A stretch of 64,000 bases of DNA from Atopobiaceae bacterium (GTDB taxonomy: Bacteria; Actinomycetota; Coriobacteriia; Coriobacteriales; Atopobiaceae), in NCBI GenBank assembly GCA_022482785.1, contig JAKVON010000003.1, positions 62,001 to 126,000 on the forward strand. The letters are read 5' to 3'. Below, in pieces: positions 34,267 through 43,147 of this stretch. A program made the position numbers and the translations under genes. A model generated the notes under the pieces. That model searched no databases. It was not told where the DNA came from and was given only the letters and a program-made list of their open reading frames with translations. Every line of letters starts with the position of its first letter. Within the stretch, counting starts at the first letter, position 1.

Positions 34267-34740
34267 CTAGGCTTGCGCCATCCGGCGCTTGAAGTCGACG
34301 ACCCTCTCCCGGTACTCGGGCATGGTGGCGCCCAGGATCTGCGTCGCGAAGATGGCGGCGTTCTTCGAGCCGCCTATCGCCACGCAGGCCACGGGCACGC
34401 CCGAGGGCATCTGGACCATGGAGAGCAGGGAGTCCATGCCCCCGAGGTCGCTCGTCTTCATGGGGACGCCGACGATGGGCAGCGGCGTGTAGGCGGCGAC
34501 CACGCCGCCGAGGTGGGCCGCCTTGCCCGCGGCTGCGATGATGACCCTGATGCCGCGGTCGGCCGCGGAGCCGGCCCACTCGTGCACCTTGTCGGGCGCG
34601 CGATGGGCGGAGGCGACGACGAGCTCGTAGGGCACCCCGAACTCGTCGAGCTGCGCCGTGCACGCCTCCATCGCCGGAAGGTCCGACTTGGACCCCATGA
34701 TGATTCCCACGAGGGGGGTTTCCTGAGACTGCTCGGCCAT
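34267..34740 (-). CDS. purE: N5-carboxyaminoimidazole ribonucleotide mutase
   Basis: VGIIMGSKSDLPAM...VVASAHRAP...IIAAAGKAAHLGGVVA...GMDSLLSMVQMPSGVPVA. Confidence 0.95.
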   Translation of the reverse strand: MAEQSQETPLVGIIMGSKSDLPAMEACTAQLDEFGVPYELVVASAHRAPDKVHEWAGSAADRGIRVIIAAAGKAAHLGGVVAAYTPLPIVGVPMKTSDLGGMDSLLSMVQMPSGVPVACVAIGGSKNAAIFATQILGATMPEYRERVVDFKRRMAQA

Positions 34741-34904
34741 GGTGCCTCCAAGGGTTCGTGTTCCGCCCGACGCACCACGCGCTGGGCGGACATGCGCCAC
34801 AAGTATAGATGGAACCGGCGGCGAAGGCCCACCCAAAGCCGAGCGAACGAGACCGGGGCGTCCCGTCTCGCCTATACTCGATGCCAGGACGAAGGGGGAG
34901 GGCC

Positions 34905-35885
34905 ATGGCCGAGCAGGGCGAGGAGTCGACAGCCGCGGTGATTGCCGCCGGCGCCGCGAACCTGCTGATCGGGGTCTTCAAGTTCGTCGTGGCCGCCATT
35001 ACGGGGTCCTCGGCCATGATGAGCGAGGGCATACACTCCGTCGTCGACACGGGCAACGAGGCCCTGATCCTCATGGGCATCAAGCGGTCGGGCCGCGCGC
35101 CCGACGCCTACCATCCCTTCGGCTATGGCATGGAGCTCTACTTCTGGACCCTCATCGTCTCCATCCTCATCTTCGCCATCGGCGGCGGGCTCTCCTTCAT
35201 GCACGGCTGGCAGGCCATGTCCAGCCCCGACCCGCACTTCCTCGAGGAGAGCCCCCTGCTCTCCTATGTCGTCATCGCCGTCTCCGCCGTGCTCGAGGGG
35301 GGCTCCCTCGTCATCGGGCTGCGTCAGTACAACGCGGCGCGCGGCGAGATGGGCGCGATCGACTTCCTGCGCGAGAGCAAGGACCCGAGCCTCTACACCG
35401 TGGTGCTCGAGGACACGGCCGCCGAGCTGGGGCTCGCCTTCGCGTTCCTGGGGGTCTTCCTCGGCCACGCGCTCGGCATGCCCGAGCTCGACGGGGCGGC
35501 CTCCTGCGCAATCGGCGTCCTGCTCATGGCCGTGGCCCTCATCCTCCTCCACGAGACCAAGGGGCTGCTCGTGGGCGAGGGCCTGCGCCCGAGCGAGGTC
35601 CACGAGATACAGCGCCTCGTCGAGGCGACCCCCGGGGTCCTGGCCTGCGGGCGCGTGCTCACCCTCTACTTCGGCCCCCACGCGCTGCTGGTCGCCATGG
35701 ACGTCGACTTCGACGATTCCCTCGGCGACGGGCAGGAGGTCGAGGCGGTCGACGCCATCGAGGCCGCCGTCCACGAGAGGTTCCCGCAGACGGCGCGCAT
35801 GTTCGTGGAGCCGACGAGCGCGGCCCAGGCGTGTGCCACGAGGAAGCGCCAGGAGCGCTTCCTGGGAGAGCGCGGCGAGCTCTAG
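34905..35885 (+). CDS. Cation diffusion facilitator family transporter
   Basis: GSSAMMSEGIHSVVDTGNEALILMGI...YHPFGYGMELYFW. Confidence 0.9.
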   Translation: MAEQGEESTAAVIAAGAANLLIGVFKFVVAAITGSSAMMSEGIHSVVDTGNEALILMGIKRSGRAPDAYHPFGYGMELYFWTLIVSILIFAIGGGLSFMHGWQAMSSPDPHFLEESPLLSYVVIAVSAVLEGGSLVIGLRQYNAARGEMGAIDFLRESKDPSLYTVVLEDTAAELGLAFAFLGVFLGHALGMPELDGAASCAIGVLLMAVALILLHETKGLLVGEGLRPSEVHEIQRLVEATPGVLACGRVLTLYFGPHALLVAMDVDFDDSLGDGQEVEAVDAIEAAVHERFPQTARMFVEPTSAAQACATRKRQERFLGERGEL

Positions 35886-36051
35886 GGCCTCGCGTGCACG
35901 GGCCGCGAGCGGTACTGGTCGCACGTTCGCGTCGATACCGCCATTCCTCCGTGAGCGGTCGGATTCTCCCCGCGAACGTGACTTATCGACAAGGTCTATG
36001 CTGTTTGGCAAGCGCTGGTCCATCAGTCCGCGTCCCCTAAAGGAGAGAACC

Positions 36052-36924
36052 ATGAAAAGCTCTTCCAACGTCTTCCTCTATCGTCGCCAAGGCTCCTACA
36101 TCCCCCGCGTCGCCGCCGTCCATGACCTCTGCGGATACGGCAAGTGCTCGCTGGGCGTAGCCATCCCCGTGCTCTCTGCCGCCGGCTGCGACGTGTGCCC
36201 CGTCCCCACGTCGCTCTTCTCGGCCCACACCAAGTTCCCCACGTTCTACATGCACGACACCACCCCCATGCTCGGCGAGTACCTCGACGCATGGCAGAAG
36301 GAGGGCATCGGGCTCGATGCCGTCTACTCCGGGTTCCTCGGGGCGGCGGAGCAGGTCGCGAGCATCAGGCGCCTCTATTCCGAGCACCCCGGCGCCCTGC
36401 GCGTGGTCGACCCCGTCATGGGCGATGCCGGCAGCATGTACCCCACCTACACCCCCGAGCTCTGCGCGGCCATGGGCGAGCTGGTCGACGGCGCCGACGT
36501 GCTGACCCCCAACCTCACCGAGGCCTCCATCCTCACCGGGATTCCCTACCAGGGGCAGGACGTCTCCGAGGAGTTCGTGCGCCAGAACATGGAAAGGCTC
36601 GTGTCGATGGGCGCCAAGTCCGTCGTGATCAAGGGCGTCGTCCGCGGCGACGGCCTCATCCGCAACTACCTCGGCGGGGCGGACATCGAGTTCGAGGAGC
36701 TCTCCGACCGCCTGCTCCCCTTCATGCTGCACGGCACGGGCGACCTGTACTGCTCGAGCCTGCTCGGCGCGCTCATGTGCGGGAAGAGCCTCAAGCGCGC
36801 GGTGCAGTTCGCCGGCGCGTTCGTGACCGACGCCATGCGCGTGACCAGGGAGCAGCCCGACTACGAGGTGCGCGGCGTCAGCTTCGAGAGCGTGCTCGGC
36901 GAGGTCGCGATGCTCCTCGGGTAG
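36052..36924 (+). CDS. Pyridoxamine/pyridoxal kinase family protein
   Basis: VAAVHDLCGYGKCSLGVAIPVLSAAGCDVCPVPTSLFSAHT...VVDPVMGD...LTPNLTEA...HGTGDLYCSSLLGAL; AAGGAGA RBS. Confidence 0.9.
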   Translation: MKSSSNVFLYRRQGSYIPRVAAVHDLCGYGKCSLGVAIPVLSAAGCDVCPVPTSLFSAHTKFPTFYMHDTTPMLGEYLDAWQKEGIGLDAVYSGFLGAAEQVASIRRLYSEHPGALRVVDPVMGDAGSMYPTYTPELCAAMGELVDGADVLTPNLTEASILTGIPYQGQDVSEEFVRQNMERLVSMGAKSVVIKGVVRGDGLIRNYLGGADIEFEELSDRLLPFMLHGTGDLYCSSLLGALMCGKSLKRAVQFAGAFVTDAMRVTREQPDYEVRGVSFESVLGEVAMLLG

Positions 36925-36957
36925 GGGCGATCCACCTCGGCGGGCGGCCTCGCGACC

Positions 36958-37803
36958 CTATTGGGCCGATGCCGTCGCGGCCGTCGTGGCGGCATCCGTC
37001 GAGGCGGCCGAGGTCGTTGCGGCCGTCGTCGTGGAGATGATCGTCGTGGAGCTGTTCGATATCTGCGACTTGATCTTGGCGGCCAGGTCGGAGTCGATGC
37101 CCGAGATGGTGCACGACCAGCTGAACCCGTTGTTCGTGTCGGCGAGGTTCTTCGTCCACGTGAAGGTCACGAAGCTCTTGATGTCGCCGGTGGGCTTGAT
37201 GAGGCCGAGGGCGGCCGACTTCTGGAACTTGCCGTTGGCGTCCTCGTGAACGCTCACGTGGTAGACGACGGTGTTGATGTTGGGGTTGAGCAGGGAGTTG
37301 ATCGCGAGGGCCGTCGCCTGGATCTGGCTGCCGGACAGGCACTCGAGGGCATCCGCCGAGCTCGTGTCTATGACGGTGACCTCGATGCGGCCCGTCGTCT
37401 CGTCGGCCTCGTCGACGGTATAGTCGTCCGGGAACTGCGTGAAGCCGTTGCCCCACTCCACGCCCCCCTCGAGGGCGGCCGTGACGGTCCTGACGCTCAC
37501 GTCGTTCGAGAGATCCGCCGTGCGCGCGCGGCGGATGACGCCGCAGCTCACCTGCGCGACGATGACGAGCACGAGCACCACGACCACGAAGGTGGTGGCG
37601 ACCTTCCTGATGATCTTCTCGACGTTAGAGCCTGAGGGGTCCTCGTCTGCCAGGGGGTCGATGTCGAGCGCCTTGCCGGTCTTCTTGCGGTGGTGACGCT
37701 CCTTGCGGGCGGTCGAGGCGTTGGTGTGGCCCGTCTCGTCGACGTCGGCAAAGAGCTTCGTGACCTCGCTCGCGCTGGGCGCCTCGGATCTCTTCCTCGC
37801 CAT
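36958..37803 (-). CDS. Hypothetical membrane protein with Ser/Thr/Ala-rich tail
   Basis: Intact ORF with a central TM segment VATTFVVVVLVLVIVAQVSCGVI. Confidence 0.65.
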   Translation of the reverse strand: MARKRSEAPSASEVTKLFADVDETGHTNASTARKERHHRKKTGKALDIDPLADEDPSGSNVEKIIRKVATTFVVVVLVLVIVAQVSCGVIRRARTADLSNDVSVRTVTAALEGGVEWGNGFTQFPDDYTVDEADETTGRIEVTVIDTSSADALECLSGSQIQATALAINSLLNPNINTVVYHVSVHEDANGKFQKSAALGLIKPTGDIKSFVTFTWTKNLADTNNGFSWSCTISGIDSDLAAKIKSQISNSSTTIISTTTAATTSAASTDAATTAATASAQ

Positions 37804-37938
37804 GCCGATGCCTTTCGTCGCCGCCGCGCGACCCCATGGGGCCGGCGTTCACCTTTTCCCTCAGCCGCCCATTATAGGCGAGCTCTCCCCGCGGCCTCCC
37901 TCGCGCCCGCTCGCGACAACATCCCCATGCGCGAGCGG

Positions 37939-38631
37939 CTACTCCCCGGGCTCGAGCCTCCGCGCGATGGCGTCGCACGCGAGCGCGCCCACGACGGTCT
38001 TCGCGTCCTCGATGCGGCCGTCGAGCACCGCGTCGACCAGCTCCTCGACCCTGACCAGGTCGACGTTGATGAACTCGTCGTCATCGGGGCTCGACTCGGA
38101 CGCATGGAGGCCGGTCGCCATGTAGAGGTGTATGAGCTCGTCCGCGAAGCCGGCGCTCGTGGCGATCGTGGTGAGGTAGGCGATCTTGTCGGCCACGAGG
38201 CCCGTCTCCTCCGTGAGCTCGCGCGAGGCGCAGGCCAGGGGATCCTCCCCTGGGGCGAGCTTTCCCGCGGGGATCTCCAGGGTGACGCGCGCGAGGGCCG
38301 TGCGGTACTGCCTCACGAGGCAAATCCGGCCGTCGTCGGTGAGGGCCACGATCGCGACGGCGCCGGGATGGCGCACGACGTCGCGAATCGCCTCCCGTCC
38401 GTCGGGAAGCGACACGCGCAGGCGGCTCACGTCGAATATCCTTCCCGACCAGGCCGTCTCCTCGGATTCGATGCGCTCCTCGAGGGACGTGTCACGCGGG
38501 TCGTCCCCGGAGAGGACGAGCGCGCGGCGCGTCGGCTCCCCGGAGTGGTGGTCGTTGTCCCTGCGGTCCCCGTCGAACGTGACGTCCTCGGGCTCGACGG
38601 GCCGCTCGGTCGCCCTGCCTTTCCGTGCCAT
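37939..38631 (-). CDS. NUDIX hydrolase (ADP-ribose pyrophosphatase-like)
   Basis: NUDIX box region GEDPLACASRELTEETGL. Confidence 0.88.
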   Translation of the reverse strand: MARKGRATERPVEPEDVTFDGDRRDNDHHSGEPTRRALVLSGDDPRDTSLEERIESEETAWSGRIFDVSRLRVSLPDGREAIRDVVRHPGAVAIVALTDDGRICLVRQYRTALARVTLEIPAGKLAPGEDPLACASRELTEETGLVADKIAYLTTIATSAGFADELIHLYMATGLHASESSPDDDEFINVDLVRVEELVDAVLDGRIEDAKTVVGALACDAIARRLEPGE

Positions 38632-38633
38632 GC

Positions 38634-39941
38634 CTACACCTCCCAGGCCCCGCGGCCGCGGAGCGCCCGGAGGCCGATGTCGTGACGATAGGTCTTGCCC
38701 TCGAAGTCGATGAGCTCGCATGCCTGGTAGGCGAGGTCGCGCGCGTCCTCGAAGGTCGAGCCGAGGGCGGTCACGTCGAGCACGCGCCCGCCGGCCGTCA
38801 CGAGCCTGCCCCGCGCGTCGAGGGCGGTGCCGGCATGGTAGACGGTCACGCCGCCGAGCTCCTCGGCCTGCTGGATGCCGGAGATGGGCCTGCCCTTCTC
38901 GTAGGGGCCGGGATAGCCCGCGCTCGTGAGCACCACGGAGACCGCCCAGGACTCGCTCCACCCGATCCGGACGCGATCGAGCGTGCCGGCGTCGACGGCG
39001 AGGAACGCCTCGACGAGGTCGGCCTCCATCCGCGGGAGCACGACCTGCGTCTCGGGATCGCCGAAGCGCGCGTTGAACTCCAGGACCTTGGGGCCGTCCT
39101 TCGTGAGCATGAAGCCGCCGTAGAGGCAGCCATGGTAGTCGATGCCGTCCTCCGCGAGCTGCGCGACCACCTTCTCCTCGATCTCGATCATCGAGGAGAG
39201 CTCGTCGTCCGTCACGATGGGAACGGGCGAGTAGACGCCCATCCCACCCGTGTTGGGGCCCTTGTCCCCCTCGAGGGCGCGCTTGTGGTCCTGCGAGGTG
39301 GCGAGCGGAACGAGGGTCCTGCCGTCGGTGAGGGCGAGCAGCGAGCACTCGGGCCCCTTGAGCATCTCCTCGACGACGACCTCGCTGCCTGCCTCCCCAA
39401 AGCGGCCCGAGAAGCACTCGCGCACGCCGGCGAGGGCCTCCTCCGTGGTGCCCGCGACGATGACGCCCTTGCCGGCCGCCAGGCCGTCCGCCTTCACGAC
39501 GCAGGGCCCGCCAAGCTCGCGCACGTACTCGGCGGCGGCACCCTCCTCCTCGAAGGAGCGGTAGGCGGCCGTGGGGACGCCGGCGCGCTCCATGACCTCC
39601 TTGGCGAAGCGCTTCGAGCCCTCCATCCGCGCGGCGGCCCTGTTCGGCCCGAAGACGGCGATCCCCGCCTCGCTCACCGCGTCGGCGACGCCGTTCACGA
39701 GAGGGGCCTCGGGGCCTATGACCACCAGGCCGATGCCGTTGTCCCGCGCGAACGTCGCGACCGCCTCGGGCGAGTCGACGTCGAGCTCGACCGGCTGGGC
39801 CATGAGGTCCATGCCGCCGTTGCCGGGGGCGACGTAGAGTGCCCCCGAGCGCTCCGAGGAGGCCAGCTTCTTGAGGAGCGCGTGCTCGCGCCCTCCCCCG
39901 CCGAGCAGCAGGATGTCTACGATTCCGTCGTTCTCGCCCAT
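38634..39941 (-). CDS. purD: Phosphoribosylamine--glycine ligase
   Basis: ILLLGGGGREHALLKKL...VVIGPEAPLVNGVAD...GKGVIVAGTTEEA...ARFGDPETQ. Confidence 0.96.
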   Translation of the reverse strand: MGENDGIVDILLLGGGGREHALLKKLASSERSGALYVAPGNGGMDLMAQPVELDVDSPEAVATFARDNGIGLVVIGPEAPLVNGVADAVSEAGIAVFGPNRAAARMEGSKRFAKEVMERAGVPTAAYRSFEEEGAAAEYVRELGGPCVVKADGLAAGKGVIVAGTTEEALAGVRECFSGRFGEAGSEVVVEEMLKGPECSLLALTDGRTLVPLATSQDHKRALEGDKGPNTGGMGVYSPVPIVTDDELSSMIEIEEKVVAQLAEDGIDYHGCLYGGFMLTKDGPKVLEFNARFGDPETQVVLPRMEADLVEAFLAVDAGTLDRVRIGWSESWAVSVVLTSAGYPGPYEKGRPISGIQQAEELGGVTVYHAGTALDARGRLVTAGGRVLDVTALGSTFEDARDLAYQACELIDFEGKTYRHDIGLRALRGRGAWEV

Positions 39942-39981
39942 ATCGCCAGAGCTCCTTGTCCCGATGTGCCTTGTTCCTATC

Positions 39982-40857
39982 CTAAGCCTGGTATGCCAGG
40001 GAGGAGGGCAGATATCCCATCGCGACGAGACCGATGCCCCCATGAGTGGTGATGACGGGCCCCGCGTCGAACGTCCCGACGAGGTCCACCTTGTAGCCCG
40101 CCTCCTCGACCATGGAGAGGAGCTGCTTGCAGCCCTTTCGGTTCCTTGCCTGGAGGAGGCTCACCCGTATCGCGTCCCCCTTGGGGCGATGGCTCTCGAC
40201 GTCGCGCACGCAGTAGCGCAGCGCCCTCTTGAGCCCCTTCGCCTTGTGGGCGGGCACGAGGTTGCCCTCGTCGTCGTCGCTCAGCTGTATCTTGATGTCG
40301 AGCAGTGCCGTCGCCGTCCCCACCGCCTGCGGGAGCCTCCCGTTCTTCACGAGGTTGTCGAGGGTGTCGGGCACCGCGAGGAAGCGGACGTACGGCCTGA
40401 TCGCATCGAGGTGCTCGACCGTCGCGGCGAGCGTCTCCCCCGCGTCGCGCATCCGCATCGCCTCGAGGACCATGAGGCCGTGGCACATGGCGACCTTCCT
40501 GGTGTCGTAGGCGACCACCTCGGCGTCCACCTGTCCGGCGGCGACGCCGGCCGACTGCACGGTCCCCGAGAGGGCGCCGGCTATGTGCAGGGAGAGAATC
40601 GCCTTTGCCCCCTTCGAGACGAGGCCCCCGTACGCCGCGATGAAGTCCTCGGGGCTCGGCTGCGAGCTGCGGGGCAGGACGGGCGAGGCGAGCATCCTGT
40701 CATAGAACTGCTCGGAGGTGAGGTCGAACTGGTCTCTGAGGGTCTCGGTGCCGAACATCACGTAGAGGGGCACGACGGTGACCCCCTTGGCCTCGAGTTC
40801 CGAGACGGGCAGGTCGCAGGTGCTGTCGGTCACGATCTCGAATTGGTGCTCGGGCAT
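39982..40857 (-). CDS. DegV family fatty-acid-binding-type protein
   Basis: FEIVTDSTCDLPVSELEAKGVTVVPL...QPSPEDF. Confidence 0.9.
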   Translation of the reverse strand: MPEHQFEIVTDSTCDLPVSELEAKGVTVVPLYVMFGTETLRDQFDLTSEQFYDRMLASPVLPRSSQPSPEDFIAAYGGLVSKGAKAILSLHIAGALSGTVQSAGVAAGQVDAEVVAYDTRKVAMCHGLMVLEAMRMRDAGETLAATVEHLDAIRPYVRFLAVPDTLDNLVKNGRLPQAVGTATALLDIKIQLSDDDEGNLVPAHKAKGLKRALRYCVRDVESHRPKGDAIRVSLLQARNRKGCKQLLSMVEEAGYKVDLVGTFDAGPVITTHGGIGLVAMGYLPSSLAYQA

Positions 40858-40884
40858 GGCTGGTCCCTTTCTCGAAAGGCGGCG

Positions 40885-41769
40885 TCACTCTCCAAGACGT
40901 GGCGTATGGACGGCTTTGGGGACGAAGGCTATTCCGACGGACCCGAGGCCCGCCGTCGAGACGACCGACGGGCTCGCGTTGAGGATGCCGGCACGCCTGC
41001 TGTCGAACTCGTTGGTGACCAGGGGCTTCTCGACGAGCCTGAGGTTTCGCGGCATGCCGGCGTTCACCTCGACGTACTCGAGTGGCCCGACCTGCCCGGC
41101 ATAGCGGCTCATGAGTCGGGCGATGCGGCCCGTGAGGTCGGCGACGTCCGCCGTGCGGGCCTCCTCGACGAGCCCGCGCGCGTCGAGGCGCACGAGGGGC
41201 GTCGTCCCGAGCATGCGCGAGAGGATCCCCGCGGAGCGGCGCAGCGTGCCGGAACGCACCGAGAGGGGCGCGCGGGGAACGAGGCAGAGGCACGTGGCGG
41301 CGGCGACGCCCTGCGCCCGGGCGATCCCCTCGTCCGCGGTCGCGCCCGAGTCGCGCGCGTCGCGCAGGGCGTCGACCACGATGGCGAGGCCGGCGGAGGC
41401 CAGCCCCGTGTCGATGACGTCGACGCGGACGTCATGCTTGACCGAGCGTGCCGCGGCGCGCGCCGAGCCGACCGTGCCCGAGACGCCCTGCGACGGGTGC
41501 ACGGAGACGACCCTCTCGAACCCGGCCCCGGCGAGCTCCTCGTAGACGGCCATGAACTCGCCGGCCGACGGGCAGAACGGGAGGGGGTCCTCCTTGGAGA
41601 GGGCGAGGCGCACGTAGAAGTCCTCGGACGAGACGTCCACGAGGTCGCGAAGCTCGACCGCGCCCATGCGCACGTGCTGGCCCACGAAGGCGACGTCATG
41701 GCCTTCGAGCCAGTCTCGGGCAAGGTCACAGGTGCTGTCCGTGACGATGGCGAAGCGCGTGGGCGACAC
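40885..41769 (-). CDS. DegV family protein (second copy), GTG start
   Basis: SPTRFAIVTDSTCDLARDWLEGHDVAFV...PSAGEFMAVYEEL. Confidence 0.85.
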   Translation of the reverse strand: MSPTRFAIVTDSTCDLARDWLEGHDVAFVGQHVRMGAVELRDLVDVSSEDFYVRLALSKEDPLPFCPSAGEFMAVYEELAGAGFERVVSVHPSQGVSGTVGSARAAARSVKHDVRVDVIDTGLASAGLAIVVDALRDARDSGATADEGIARAQGVAAATCLCLVPRAPLSVRSGTLRRSAGILSRMLGTTPLVRLDARGLVEEARTADVADLTGRIARLMSRYAGQVGPLEYVEVNAGMPRNLRLVEKPLVTNEFDSRRAGILNASPSVVSTAGLGSVGIAFVPKAVHTPRLGE

Positions 41770-41774
41770 GACCC

Positions 41775-43061
41775 CTACTTCCAGTGCCTGTTGATCGTCT
41801 GCTCGCGGTCCGGACCGACGGCGACGATGGAGACGCGCACGTCGGCGAGCTGCTCGATGAAGTCGAGGTAGTCCTTCGCCTCTCGGGGGAGTTGGTAGAA
41901 GTCGCGGCAGCCGGAGATGTCGCACTTCCAGCCGGGGAGCTCCTCGTAGACGGGCTTTGCGTGGTAGAAGACGCTCTGGTGCTCGGGGACGGTGGTGTAG
42001 CGCTTGCCGTCGCACTCGTAGGCCACGCACACCTTGATGGTGTCGAGGCAGCCGAGCACGTCGAGCTTGGTGATGGCGAGGTCGGTGAGGCCGTTCACGC
42101 GGGCGGCGTAGTTCACGACCACGGCGTCGTACCAGCCGCAGCGACGCTTGCGGCCCGTGGTGACGCCGAACTCGTGGCCGACGGAGGAGAGCTTATCGCC
42201 CACCTCGTCGCCCTCGGGGAGCTCCGTGGGGAACGGGCCGGAGCCGACGCGGGTGAGGTAGGCCTTCGCGATGCCGAGGACGCGGTCGATGTTGGTCGGG
42301 CCCACGCCGGAGCCCGTCACGGCACCGCCTGCGGTGCAGTTCGAGCTGGTCACGAACGGGTACGTCCCGTGGTCGATGTCGAGCATCGTGGCCTGGGCGC
42401 CCTCGAACAGTATGTTCTTGCCAGCCTCGAGCTCCTCGTTCAGGAAGAGCGAGCTCTCGCAGATGTAGGGCTTGATGCGCTCGGCCATGGGCAGGTAGGT
42501 CTCGCAGATCTTCTCGACGGTATAGGTGGGCATGCCGTAGACCTTCGCGAGGATCGCGTTGGTGGAGACCAGCGCGCTCTCGAGCTTCTCGCGGAAGATC
42601 TTCTCGTCGAGCATGTCCTGGACGCGCAGGCCGATGCGGTCCATCTTGTCCTTGTAGCAGGGCCCGACGCCGCGCTTGGTGGTGCCGATGAGGTTCTTGC
42701 CCAGTCGCTTCTCGTTGGCCCCGTCGAGGTCCTTGTGGTAGGGCATCACGATGTGCGCGTTTCCGCTGATCTTGAGCAGGTCGCACGAGACGCCCTGGCC
42801 CTCGAGCATGTCGATCTCGGAGAGGAGGATCTCCGGGTCGACGATGCAGCCGTTGCCTATGACCGGCACGACCCCCTCGTACATGACCCCGGAGGGGACC
42901 TGGTGCAGGGCGAGCTTGTGGCCGTTGGCGATGACCGTGTGGCCGGCGTTCGCGCCGCCCTGGTACCTCACGACGCAGTCGAAGTCACCGGAGATGAGGT
43001 CCGTGACCTTGCCCTTGCCCTCGTCTCCCCATTGCGTGCCCACCAGGACTGATGCCGGCAT
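41775..43061 (-). CDS. purA: Adenylosuccinate synthase
   Basis: MPASVLVGTQWGDEGKGKVTDL...YQGGANAGHTV...IGTTKRGVGPCY. Confidence 0.97.
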   Translation of the reverse strand: MPASVLVGTQWGDEGKGKVTDLISGDFDCVVRYQGGANAGHTVIANGHKLALHQVPSGVMYEGVVPVIGNGCIVDPEILLSEIDMLEGQGVSCDLLKISGNAHIVMPYHKDLDGANEKRLGKNLIGTTKRGVGPCYKDKMDRIGLRVQDMLDEKIFREKLESALVSTNAILAKVYGMPTYTVEKICETYLPMAERIKPYICESSLFLNEELEAGKNILFEGAQATMLDIDHGTYPFVTSSNCTAGGAVTGSGVGPTNIDRVLGIAKAYLTRVGSGPFPTELPEGDEVGDKLSSVGHEFGVTTGRKRRCGWYDAVVVNYAARVNGLTDLAITKLDVLGCLDTIKVCVAYECDGKRYTTVPEHQSVFYHAKPVYEELPGWKCDISGCRDFYQLPREAKDYLDFIEQLADVRVSIVAVGPDREQTINRHWK

Positions 43062-43147
43062 GGCGGTCTCCCTTGATAGAGGTCTCTCCCGCCGGCTCTC
43101 TGCGCGGCGGTGCTCCTAGTATAGGCCTGCCCGTCGTGCGGGCCGCC

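Noticed and set aside
34741-34904. purE upstream region considered as a ZTP riboswitch
   Set aside because: The conserved ZTP aptamer blocks could not be identified by eye.
39982-41769. Two adjacent DegV genes as a novel system
   Set aside because: DegV paralogs are common in this lineage; tandem duplication is ordinary.
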